From Nocardioides sp. WS12 (GTDB lineage Bacteria; Actinomycetota; Actinomycetes; Propionibacteriales; Nocardioidaceae), in NCBI RefSeq assembly GCF_014108865.1, contig NZ_CP053928.1, positions 992,001 to 1,056,000 of the forward strand: DNA of 64,000 bases. The letters run 5' to 3'. Below, piece by piece: positions 6,957 through 14,473 of this stretch. A program made the translations under genes and the position numbers. The notes beneath the pieces were generated by a model, which did no database searches, was not told the DNA's origin, and worked only from the letters and a program-made list of their open reading frames with translations. Every line of letters begins with the position of its first letter. Positions within the stretch are counted from its first letter, which is position 1.

Positions 6957-8162
6957 AGCGTCCCCGATGTGTTCAGTCCCGTCGACCTCGGTCCAGTGCG
7001 CCTGCGCAACCGGACGGTCAAGGCCGCCACCTTCGAGGGGCGTACGCCGAACGGCGAAGTCACCGACGAACTGATTGCCTATCACCAGGCGCCGGCCGAG
7101 GGCGGCGTCGGTCTGACGACGGTTGCCTACCTGGCGGTCGCACCGGAGGGCCGGACGCATCGCGAGCAGATCGTCGTAGGAGAGCGGACCCTGCCGGGAC
7201 TTTCGCGCCTGACCGACGCGATCCATGCGACCGGAGCGAAGATCTCCGCCCAGGTCGGGCACGCCGGCCCGGTCGCCAACGGACGGTCCAATGGCGTCGG
7301 GGCGATCTCCGCCAGCCCGATGCCCAGCCCCCTGTCGATGCAGATGATCCGCTCGGCGAGCGAGAAGGACCTGACCCGGGTCACCGGTGCCTACGTCTCC
7401 GCCGCGCGCACCCTCGTGCGTGCCGGCTTCGACGTCCTCGAACTGCACATGGCCCACTCGTACCTGATCTCCTCGTTCCTGGCGCCGGCGCTCAATCGCC
7501 GCGGTGACCGGTGGGGTGGGCCGCTGGAGCGGCGAGCTCGTCTGGCGCGGCAGGTCGCGCGCGTCGTACGCGAGGAGGTGGGGGACGCGGTCGCCGTGAC
7601 GGCAAAGATCTCGGTCTCCGACGGCTTCCCCGGCGGCGTGACGACCGAGACCGGTATCGAGTTCGCGCAACTGCTGGAGTCCGACGGGCACCTCGATGCA
7701 CTGCAGTTGTCGGGTGGCTCGTCGTTGATGAACCCGATGTACCTGTTCCGCGGTGGGGCGCCGGTCAACGAGTTCGCCGCGACCATGCCGCCGCTGGTGA
7801 AGTGGGGGATGCGCACGCCGGCGGGCCGCAGCTTCCTCAAGGAGTACGAGTTCGAGGAGGCGTACTTCCGGTCGAAGGCGCTGGAGTTCCGGGCCGCCGT
7901 GTCGACGCCGCTGATGTTGCTCGGTGGGATCAACCGGCTGGAGACCATGCAGCAGGCGATGGCCGACGGGTTCGAGTTCGTCGTGATGGGGCGTGCGTTG
8001 CTGCGCGAGCCGGACCTGGTCAACCGGCTCCGGGCCGGCACGGCGACCCAAGGGATCTGCATCCACTGCAACCGGTGCATGCCCACGATCTACTCCGGCA
8101 CGCGGTGCCCGGAGTGGGGCCCGGGCGAAGCGATTCCCGTCGCGGCCCTTCCCCAGAACTAG
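6954..8162 (+). CDS. NADH:flavin oxidoreductase, old yellow enzyme family
   Basis: A 402-residue TIM-barrel FMN oxidoreductase. It opens with FSPVDLGPVRLRNRTVKAAT, typical of the family, and has the active-site stretch LELHMAHSYLISSFLAPALNRRGDRWGG, which corresponds to the HGAHGYL..F.SP..N.R.D.YGG signature. The FMN-phosphate segment FEFVVMGRALLREPDLVNRL is near the C-terminus, followed by a short CIHCNRCM cysteine cluster. It has no C-terminal FAD domain, so it is a single-domain ene-reductase type. Substrate is unknown; the neighbours (reductase, SDR, hydrolase) and KstR-like operators suggest lipid or steroid-type catabolism. GTG start with a leaderless -10. Confidence 0.88.
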   Translation: MSVPDVFSPVDLGPVRLRNRTVKAATFEGRTPNGEVTDELIAYHQAPAEGGVGLTTVAYLAVAPEGRTHREQIVVGERTLPGLSRLTDAIHATGAKISAQVGHAGPVANGRSNGVGAISASPMPSPLSMQMIRSASEKDLTRVTGAYVSAARTLVRAGFDVLELHMAHSYLISSFLAPALNRRGDRWGGPLERRARLARQVARVVREEVGDAVAVTAKISVSDGFPGGVTTETGIEFAQLLESDGHLDALQLSGGSSLMNPMYLFRGGAPVNEFAATMPPLVKWGMRTPAGRSFLKEYEFEEAYFRSKALEFRAAVSTPLMLLGGINRLETMQQAMADGFEFVVMGRALLREPDLVNRLRAGTATQGICIHCNRCMPTIYSGTRCPEWGPGEAIPVAALPQN

Positions 8163-8174
8163 AACCTGTTCTAG
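8159..8174. promoter_or_regulatory. perfect KstR-type palindromic operator
   Basis: CTAGAAC-CT-GTTCTAG is a perfect inverted repeat (7-base arms, 2-base spacer). Its core TAGAACCTGTTCTA satisfies TnnAACnnGTTnnA, the site of the TetR-type sterol-catabolism repressor KstR in mycobacteria. It overlaps the stop codon of the upstream gene and the -10 box (8172-8177) of the downstream gene, a classic repression position. Confidence 0.6.
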
Positions 8175-8186
8175 ATTGACCGCATG
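8172..8186 (+). promoter_or_regulatory. leaderless promoter of the NAD-binding reductase gene
   Basis: TAGATT (8172-8177), six bases, ATG at 8184. The first three bases lie in the right arm of the operator palindrome. Confidence 0.55.
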
Positions 8187-9287
8187 TCACAGGTCATCCC
8201 CGAGAAGCCGCTGCGTGTCGTCGTCTGGTCGACAGGCACGATCGGCCGGCACGCCATCGCCGGCGTCGACGCCCACCCCGACCTCGAGCTGGTCGGTGTC
8301 TGGACATCGACGGCCGCCAAGCACGGCAAGGACGCCGGCGAGCTCGCCGAGCTCGGTCGCGAACTCGGCGTCAAGGCGACCACCGACCGCGATGAGCTGA
8401 TCGCGCTGCGCCCGGACTGCATCGTGCACGGCGCGATGACCGACGACCGGCTCTTCGAGTCGATCGAGGACCTCACCGGCTTCATCCGCGACGGCGTCAA
8501 CGTCGTGTCCTCCGGGCCGGTCATCCTGCTGCACAACGAGGGCACCCTGCCCGCCGAGATGATCGACGCGATCGATGAGGCCGGCCGCCAGGGCAACGCC
8601 AGCCTGCACGTCAACGGCATCGACCCCGGCTTCGCGAACGACGTGCTGCCGCTGGTGATGACGAGCCTCAGCCAGCGCATCGACCACATCAAGGTCAGCG
8701 AGATCGCCGACTACTCCACCTACTACCAACCCGTCGTCATGAAGGACATCTTCGGGTTCGGGCAGCCGATGGACACCCGCCCGATGCTGTGGGAGTCCGG
8801 CATCCTGAGTACGGCGTGGGGCCCGGTCGTGCGCGTCATCGCCGCGGGACTTGGCGTCACCCTGGATGAACCGCTGGTCGAGGAGGTCACCCGCCGCCCC
8901 GCCCCGCGCTCGGTCAAGACCCACTCGGTCGATGTCGAGGAGGGCACCATGGGATCGGTGCTGTTCCGCGTGATCGGCACGGTCGACGGCGTCCCGCGGG
9001 TCACCCTCGAGCACGTCACCCGCACCGACGCCGAGGCCGAACCGGAATGGCCACGTCCGCACGAGGGCGACGGTTGCTACCGGATCGAGATCACCGGCGA
9101 GCCCTGCATGAAGGTGGAGTTCACCCACCACGGCGAGCACGGCGACCACAACGTCTCCGGGATGATCATCACCGCCCAGCGCCTGATCAACGCGGTGCCG
9201 GCTGTCGTTGCCGCCCGGCCCGGACTGCTGACCGCGCTGGACCTGCCGCTCGTCACCGGCCGCGGACTCGTCAAGGTCGGTGATTGA
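8184..9287 (+). CDS. NAD(P)-binding dihydrodipicolinate-reductase-like protein
   Basis: A 367-residue Rossmann-fold protein of the group often annotated as dihydrodipicolinate reductase-like or amine/diaminopimelate dehydrogenase-like. The dinucleotide site is [14 protein letters not shown] at the N-terminus. It is far longer than true DapB and lacks an obvious lysine-pathway neighbour, so a lysine biosynthetic role is unlikely. Family members in actinobacteria often sit in aromatic or steroid degradation clusters; the actual reaction is unknown. A leaderless -10 and a KstR-like operator precede it. Its last codons and stop fall inside a palindromic repeat that also provides the start of the following SDR gene. 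Confidence 0.7.
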   Translation: MSQVIPEKPLRVVVWSTGTIGRHAIAGVDAHPDLELVGVWTSTAAKHGKDAGELAELGRELGVKATTDRDELIALRPDCIVHGAMTDDRLFESIEDLTGFIRDGVNVVSSGPVILLHNEGTLPAEMIDAIDEAGRQGNASLHVNGIDPGFANDVLPLVMTSLSQRIDHIKVSEIADYSTYYQPVVMKDIFGFGQPMDTRPMLWESGILSTAWGPVVRVIAAGLGVTLDEPLVEEVTRRPAPRSVKTHSVDVEEGTMGSVLFRVIGTVDGVPRVTLEHVTRTDAEAEPEWPRPHEGDGCYRIEITGEPCMKVEFTHHGEHGDHNVSGMIITAQRLINAVPAVVAARPGLLTALDLPLVTGRGLVKVGD

Positions 9288-9315
9288 GGTGCGACCGGAG
9301 GGAGCCTCGAAATCC
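9279..9315 (+). repeat. palindromic dispersed repeat (type A) at a gene junction
   Basis: The stretch beginning GGTGATTGAGGTGCGACCGG and ending GCCTCGAAATCC is a diverged copy of the element at 21612-21647. It contains the stop of the upstream gene (9285-9287) and the presumed GTG start of the SDR (9280), and encodes [11 protein letters not shown] in the SDR. Confidence 0.65.
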
Positions 9316-10146
9316 ATCCTGGACCGCTTCACGATCACCGACCACGTCGCCGTCGTCACCGGTGCCGGCCGGGGCATCGGCGCCGCCACCGCAATCGCGC
9401 TGGCGGAGGCCGGCGCCGACGTCCTCATCTCCTCGCGCACCGACTCCCAGCTCAAGGAGGTCGCGGCCCGGATCGAGGCCGTCGGGCGCCGCGCGGTCGT
9501 CGTACCAGCGAACCTTGCGCACACCGATGAGGTGGCCGGGCTCGCCCAAGCGGCGTACGACGCCTTCGGCCGTCTCGACATCGTCGTCAACAACGTCGGC
9601 GGCACGATCCCGAACGCCTTCCTCGACACGGATGTGGCGTACCTGGAGGAGTCCTTCCACTTCAACGTCGCCACCGCGCATGCGCTGAGCCGCGCCGCGG
9701 TCCCGCTGATGCTGGCCTCGGCCGGCGAGGGACGCCAGAAGTCGATCACCTCGATCAGCTCGATGATGGGTCGTACGGCGGCCCGCGGTTACCTCGCGTA
9801 CGGCGTCGCGAAGGCCGCGCTCGCGCACTGGACGCGGCTCGCGGCAACCGACCTCTCCCCGAACATCCGCGTCAACGGGGTCTATGTCGGTTCGGTGATG
9901 ACCAGTGCCCTGGAGTTCGTCGCGGGCGTGCCCGAGATGAAGCAGCAGATGGAGGAGGCCACGCCGCTCGGTCGCATCGGCGAGGCCGAGGACATCGCGG
10001 CGGCAGTGCTCTACCTGTCCTCCCGCGCCGGCCAGTTCGTGACCGGAAAACTGCTCGAGGTCGACGGCGGCATCCAGGAGCCGAACCTCGACCTCAACCT
10101 GCCCGATCTGGTCCCCAGTGGAGCGACTTCAACGACCCCTTCCTAA
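9280..10146 (+). CDS. Short-chain dehydrogenase/reductase (SDR)
   Basis: A 288-residue classical SDR with cofactor motif TGAGRGIG, structural NNVGG, and catalytic Tyr-X3-Lys in YGVAKAA preceded by a Ser-rich SSMMG segment. The C-terminal LLEVDGGI is typical. It oxidises or reduces a hydroxyl/keto group; the neighbours suggest a lipid or steroid-like substrate. The GTG at 9280 overlaps the preceding gene by 8 bases; GTG 9289 or a later codon is possible, since the first dozen residues derive from a dispersed repeat and real homology starts only near [16 protein letters not shown]. The stop codon TAA doubles as the start of the next gene's -10 box. Confidence 0.85.
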   Translation: MIEVRPEGASKSILDRFTITDHVAVVTGAGRGIGAATAIALAEAGADVLISSRTDSQLKEVAARIEAVGRRAVVVPANLAHTDEVAGLAQAAYDAFGRLDIVVNNVGGTIPNAFLDTDVAYLEESFHFNVATAHALSRAAVPLMLASAGEGRQKSITSISSMMGRTAARGYLAYGVAKAALAHWTRLAATDLSPNIRVNGVYVGSVMTSALEFVAGVPEMKQQMEEATPLGRIGEAEDIAAAVLYLSSRAGQFVTGKLLEVDGGIQEPNLDLNLPDLVPSGATSTTPS

Positions 10147-10158
10147 GGTGACCTCATG
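10144..10158 (+). promoter_or_regulatory. leaderless promoter of the metallo-beta-lactamase-fold gene
   Basis: TAAGGT (10144-10149), six bases, ATG at 10156. The TAA is also the stop codon of the SDR. Confidence 0.5.
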
Positions 10159-11226
10159 ACCACGGGAGGGATCGCCACCGGCCACGCCATTTCACCGGAC
10201 TCCGGCGAGCACTGGGCGAACGAGGGTGCCTGGCAGGTCGCCGACGGCATCTACCGGATTCCGTTGCCGTTGCCGATGGACGCCCTCAAGGCGATCAACG
10301 TGTACGTCGTCGAGGGAGACGATGGACTCACCCTGATCGACGGCGGCTGGTCGATCCCGGTGGCGCGCGAGTTGCTCGACAAGAGCCTCCGGTCGATCGG
10401 CTCGGGTTTCGGTGACATCCGCCGGTTCCTGGTCACCCACGTGCACCGCGACCACTTCACGATGGCCAACGTGCTCGGTCAGGAGTTCGGCGCGGAGGTG
10501 TCGCTCGGCATCGATGAGAAGCCGGCGCTCGAGCTGCTGCAACGGGCGGCCCGGGCGGAGATGGGGGAGAGCCCGTTCCTCGCGGTCCTGCGGACTGCCG
10601 GCGCCGAAGAGATCGCCCAGGAGTGGGAGGCCGGCCACGACGGCGAACTGCCGAACGCAGCCGACTGGCAGTTCCCCGATGTCTGGCTGGAGGGCGACCG
10701 GTCCTTTGCGATCGGTCAGCGCACGATCGACGCCGTCCACACCCCCGGTCACACGCCGGGCCACTACGTCTACGCCGACCAGGTCGAGGGCGTCCTGTTC
10801 GCGGGCGACCACGTGTTGCCCACGATCACCCCGTCGATCGGCTTCACCGTGCCGCCGGCCGACCAACCGCTGGGGCAGTTCATGGCCTCGCTGGCCAAGG
10901 TGCGTGGCCTGCCCGACCTGCGCATCCTTCCCGCGCACGGTCCGGTCGCCCCGTCGTCGTACGACCGGGTGGATGAACTGCTGGCCTTCCACGAAACTCG
11001 CCTGGACCAGTGCCTGGCCTCGCTGCGAGCCCGCGGCGAGGTGTCGTCGATCGTCGTGGCGCGCGACCTCGGCTGGACTCGGCACGAGCACGCCTTCGAC
11101 ACTCTCGACATCTTCAGCCAGGGCATGGCGGCGATGGAGACCAAGGCCCACCTCGACCTGCTTGTCGCGCGCGGCCAGGCCACGGAGGCCGATCACGCCG
11201 ACGGGGTCCTGTACCTCGCGACCTGA
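10156..11226 (+). CDS. Metallo-beta-lactamase-fold hydrolase
   Basis: A 356-residue MBL-fold protein. The metal motif THVHRDHF matches HxHxDH, followed by the later metal ligands in HTPGHTPGHY and FAGDHVLP. The C-terminal extension with PAHGP is like the lactonase/glyoxalase II-type group. Likely a hydrolase of an ester, lactone or thioester in the same catabolic cluster as the SDR and old yellow enzyme. It converges on the membrane spermidine-synthase-like gene with only 3 bases between the stops. Substrate cannot be assigned. Confidence 0.85.
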   Translation: MTTGGIATGHAISPDSGEHWANEGAWQVADGIYRIPLPLPMDALKAINVYVVEGDDGLTLIDGGWSIPVARELLDKSLRSIGSGFGDIRRFLVTHVHRDHFTMANVLGQEFGAEVSLGIDEKPALELLQRAARAEMGESPFLAVLRTAGAEEIAQEWEAGHDGELPNAADWQFPDVWLEGDRSFAIGQRTIDAVHTPGHTPGHYVYADQVEGVLFAGDHVLPTITPSIGFTVPPADQPLGQFMASLAKVRGLPDLRILPAHGPVAPSSYDRVDELLAFHETRLDQCLASLRARGEVSSIVVARDLGWTRHEHAFDTLDIFSQGMAAMETKAHLDLLVARGQATEADHADGVLYLAT

Positions 11227-11229
11227 CGG

Positions 11230-13239
11230 TCAGCGCAGTACTTCGAGGAGCGATGCGTGGTCGTCGGTCCAAGCCTGGTCGGCCGTGCCGGTCAGCGGCG
11301 CCCAGTTCGACTCCGCGACGAGGGTGTCCGCCAGACCGCCTTCGGGGCTCAGTGCGATCCAGCCCGATCGGACGCCGAGGGGCTTGCTGCCGCCCTCGCC
11401 GACGGCTGCGTGCCAGCCCAGCCGCTGCGCGGCGCCCGCGACCACCGGTGCGAGGTCGAAGTACAGGTTGCTGATGTGGACGACGATGGAGCCGCCGTTG
11501 CGGATGCGGGTCGCGTACTCGGCGAAGGCCTCGGCGGTCAGCAGGTGCACCGGGATGGCGTCCGAGCTGAAGGCGTCGAGGACCAGCAGGTCGGTCGTGG
11601 AGGGGGCGAGCTCGGCGACGCGCCGCCGTCCGTCGCCGGCCGTGGTCTCCACGGTTGCAGCTGAGTCGGCCAGGAACGTGAAGTAGCGCTGGTCGCTCGC
11701 GATCCGCACGACTTCGGGGTCGATCTCGATGAACCGGATTGTTTGCCCCGGAAGGCCGTAGGCGGCGATGGTGCCTGTCCCGAGGCCGACGGCCGTGATG
11801 TCGACGAGGTCCTTGCCGACCGTGTCGAACACGTCGCCGAGCGGGCCGTTGCGGGCGTAGTAGCTGGTCGGCTCCGAGCGCTCGTCGGGCTTGCGGGACT
11901 GGAAGCCGTGCACGGTCGTTCCGTGGGCGAGCTCGACCCGATCGTCGTGCTGGACGACGAGGTAGGAGCCGTAGAAGGTGCGAGACCTGGCCAGCACCTC
12001 TCCGCGGGGCAGGGAGATGAACGCGCCGATGGCGAGCACGGTGGTCATGCCGAGGGCAATCCAGCGCGTGGCTCCCAGCGCGAGCCACAACAGGGGCACG
12101 CCGGCCAGCACGAGTGTGTACTCGATGACCCGGTCGAAGAGCAGGGGCGCGAGCAGTCCGTTGAACAGGCCGCCGAGCGCACCGCCGATCGACACCACGA
12201 CGAAGAACAGGGTCAGGTGGTCGGCCGCGGGCCGGTCCGCGGCGAGCAGCGCGTGCGCCACGTACGCGACCACCGCGAGCAGGGCGAGGTGGACCAGGAC
12301 GGTCACCGGGAGCGGCAGGGTGCGCTCGACGAGGGTCAGGGCCCGGGTCACGATCACCAGAACGATGGCGACGGCTGCCGCGGTGCCCGGTCGTTTGCGC
12401 CCGGTTCCCGCGAAGGCGATCACGAAGGTGGCGAGGTAGATCGCCAGGGGCACCACCCACAGCAGCGGCACCGGCGCGACGTCCGTCGTCAGGTGCGTGG
12501 TCACGCCGAGCATCAGTGAGGACGGCAGGAACGCGAGCGCCAGCCAGATCAGCATCCGGCGTACGGCGGGCCGCTGAGAGTGCTGGGCAGGCGCAGCAGC
12601 ACGTCGATGTCCCCGGAAGGCGACCAGGCCGCAGGCGGCCACCAGGGCGAGGAAGCCCACGAACGCCCACGACCATGCCGAGCGCTGCGTGCCGAGGGAC
12701 AAGTGAGGCTCGACCACGAACGGGTAGGCCAGCAGGCCGACGAAGCTGCCCACGTTGCTCGCGGCGTAGAGGAAGTAGGGGTCGTCGGCGCGGGGAACGT
12801 CCAGCCAGGAGTACCACCGTTGCAGGACCGGCCCCGTCGTCGTGAGTACGGCGAACGGCAGGCCGATCATCACCAGCAACGTGCGGAGCAGCCAGAAGAC
12901 CGGCGACGACTCCGGGGTCGCGTCGGACGGCAGCGCGAGCGGCAGGACGAGCAGGGGAAGCAGCAGAAACGGGGCGAGCGTGAGCGGCTGCCCGCGCGGG
13001 CCCAGGCGCGAGGTCAGATGGACGAACACGTAGCCGAGCAGCAGCACGACCTGGAAGAACAAGGTGCACGTCGCCCACACGCTGGCCGCGCCGCCGTACG
13101 ACGGCAGCAGCATGCGGGCCGCCATCGGCTCGACGAGGAACAAGAGCGCGGCGCCGGTGAAGGCAGTGACGGTGTAGAGGACAGCGATCGGGTGGGTGCG
13201 GACTGCCGAGGCCTTGCCGCGCGCGATCACCGTTGTCAC
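11230..13239 (-). CDS. Membrane-fused spermidine synthase-like methyltransferase-fold protein
   Basis: A 669-residue protein. The N-terminal two-thirds (about 1-415) has around ten or more hydrophobic helices, starting VLYTVTAFTGAALLFLVEPM, a typical opening of the fused-membrane SpeE-like group. The C-terminal part is a spermidine-synthase/SAM-dependent Rossmann domain (about 430-640), with AVGLGTGTIAAYG as the nucleotide loop and DLLVLDAFSSDAIPVHLLT resembling the aminopropyltransferase D-A-F segment. No speD neighbour is seen, so polyamine synthesis is not established; membrane-associated alkyl transfer is an alternative. The GTG start lies six bases after a TAGGGT -10 box on the minus strand. 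Confidence 0.8.
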   Translation of the reverse strand: MTTVIARGKASAVRTHPIAVLYTVTAFTGAALLFLVEPMAARMLLPSYGGAASVWATCTLFFQVVLLLGYVFVHLTSRLGPRGQPLTLAPFLLLPLLVLPLALPSDATPESSPVFWLLRTLLVMIGLPFAVLTTTGPVLQRWYSWLDVPRADDPYFLYAASNVGSFVGLLAYPFVVEPHLSLGTQRSAWSWAFVGFLALVAACGLVAFRGHRRAAAPAQHSQRPAVRRMLIWLALAFLPSSLMLGVTTHLTTDVAPVPLLWVVPLAIYLATFVIAFAGTGRKRPGTAAAVAIVLVIVTRALTLVERTLPLPVTVLVHLALLAVVAYVAHALLAADRPAADHLTLFFVVVSIGGALGGLFNGLLAPLLFDRVIEYTLVLAGVPLLWLALGATRWIALGMTTVLAIGAFISLPRGEVLARSRTFYGSYLVVQHDDRVELAHGTTVHGFQSRKPDERSEPTSYYARNGPLGDVFDTVGKDLVDITAVGLGTGTIAAYGLPGQTIRFIEIDPEVVRIASDQRYFTFLADSAATVETTAGDGRRRVAELAPSTTDLLVLDAFSSDAIPVHLLTAEAFAEYATRIRNGGSIVVHISNLYFDLAPVVAGAAQRLGWHAAVGEGGSKPLGVRSGWIALSPEGGLADTLVAESNWAPLTGTADQAWTDDHASLLEVLR

Positions 13240-13251
13240 CGCGCCACCCTA
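13237..13251 (-). promoter_or_regulatory. leaderless promoter of the membrane spermidine-synthase-like gene
   Basis: Minus-strand TAGGGT (13251-13246), six bases (all G/C), GTG (13239-13237). Confidence 0.5.
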
Positions 13252-13287
13252 GGGCGGACCGGCACCGGTCCGGATCGTCCGATCGGT

Positions 13288-13293
13288 TACCTT
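13288..13293 (+). promoter_or_regulatory. -10 element of the thiamine transporter operon
   Basis: TACCTT at 13288-13293 would start transcription near 13300, just before the first stem of the TPP riboswitch. Confidence 0.4.
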
Positions 13294-13304
13294 CTGTGGG
13301 TACG

Positions 13305-13390
13305 ACAGGGGAGCACCGAATCGGTGCTGAGAGTGCGGATCCGCCGCAGACCCTCCGAACCTGCTCCGGTTAAGACCGGCGAAGGGAGTC
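13305..13390 (+). ncRNA. TPP riboswitch (THI element)
   Basis: The conserved THI-box blocks are present in order: GGGGAGC at 13308-13314, CTGAGAG at 13327-13333, the pyrimidine-helix region ACCC at 13350-13353, GAACCTGCTCCGGTTA in the pyrophosphate-sensing arm, and the closing GGCGAAGGGAG at 13378-13388. The closing strand contains the purine-rich ribosome site for the ATG at 13400, so ligand binding could hide it. Known elements of this class shut off thiamine synthesis or uptake when thiamine pyrophosphate is abundant. Confidence 0.93.
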
Positions 13391-13399
13391 ATCTTCATC

Positions 13400-14473
13400 A
13401 TGCGTGCGCGCATTCACGTCACTCGGGTCATCGGTGTCGCAGCGGTGGCGCTGGTCGCCTCCGGCTGCTCGCTCATCAGCAGTGAGAACGACGGCGAGAC
13501 CGGAGCCACCGACAAGAGCGTCACCCTCGTTGCCCACGAGTCCTTCGCCCTGCCCGACGAGATGGTCGCGGCGTTCGAGAAGGAGTCCGGCTACACCCTC
13601 GAGATCAGCAAGCTCGAGGATGCCGGTGCGCTCACCAACCAGTTGGTCCTCACCAAGGACGACCCGGTCGGCGACGTCGTGTTCGGTGTCGACAACTCGT
13701 TCGCCACGCGCGCCATCGACGAGGGCGTCTTCGCGTCGTACGCGCCGACGCTGCCCGCGGGTGCCGAGAAGTTCGAACTCGAGGGCGACGACGATGACGC
13801 GCTGACCCCGATCGACAACGGCAACGTGTGTGTCAACGTCGACAACGCGTGGTTCAGGAAGAACGGCATCGCTGCCCCGACCAGCCTCGCGGACCTGACC
13901 GAGCCGGCCTACAAGGACCTGTTCGTGATCCCGGGCGCCAGCACCAGTTCGCCTGGCCTGGCCTTCCTGCTCGCCACGATCGAGGAGTACGGCGACGAGT
14001 GGCCCAGCTACTGGGAGGACCTGGTCGCCAATGGCGCGAAGGTCGTCAAGGGCTGGTCGGACGCGTACTTCACCGACTTCACCTTCTCCGGTGGCGACCG
14101 CCCGATCGTCGTGTCCTACGACTCCTCGCCCGCCTTCACGCTCAACAAGGCCGGCACGAAGTCGACGACGAGCGCGCTGCTCGACAACTGCTTCGAGCAG
14201 GTCGAGTACGCCGGCATCCTCAAGGGTGACGAGGACGACGAGACCAACGTGGCTGGTGCCGAGGCCGTCATCGACTGGCTGCTGAGCCCCGAGGTGCAGG
14301 CCGCACTGGCTCCCTCGATGTACGTCTTCCCGGTCGCCGACGGCATCGAACTGCCGGCCGAGTGGGCCACCTTCGCGAAGCGCCCCGAGGGCACGGACCA
14401 GGTCGCTCCGGCCGAGATCGCCAGCGAGCGCCAGGCGTGGCTGGAGGAGTGGAACGAGATCATCTCCCGATGA
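13400..14473 (+). CDS. thiB: Thiamine ABC transporter substrate-binding lipoprotein
   Basis: A 357-residue extracytoplasmic solute-binding protein of the ThiB/TbpA type. The signal peptide ends in lipobox LVASGC with lipidated Cys23. The mature part has the type II periplasmic-binding fold, with segments such as NGNVCVNVDNAWF and PGLAFLLATIEEYG seen in thiamine-binding homologues. It delivers thiamine, TMP or TPP to ThiP. The riboswitch directly upstream, and the permease and ATPase genes overlapping downstream, firmly set its role. The ATG at 13400 follows the riboswitch's GAAGGGAG by about 11 bases, and the stop overlaps the thiP start (ATGA). Confidence 0.93.
   Translation: MRARIHVTRVIGVAAVALVASGCSLISSENDGETGATDKSVTLVAHESFALPDEMVAAFEKESGYTLEISKLEDAGALTNQLVLTKDDPVGDVVFGVDNSFATRAIDEGVFASYAPTLPAGAEKFELEGDDDDALTPIDNGNVCVNVDNAWFRKNGIAAPTSLADLTEPAYKDLFVIPGASTSSPGLAFLLATIEEYGDEWPSYWEDLVANGAKVVKGWSDAYFTDFTFSGGDRPIVVSYDSSPAFTLNKAGTKSTTSALLDNCFEQVEYAGILKGDEDDETNVAGAEAVIDWLLSPEVQAALAPSMYVFPVADGIELPAEWATFAKRPEGTDQVAPAEIASERQAWLEEWNEIISR

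Noticed and set aside
8184..9287. Assignment as DapB of lysine synthesis
   Set aside because: The protein is over 100 residues longer than DapB, has no lysine-pathway context, and lies within a catabolic cluster.
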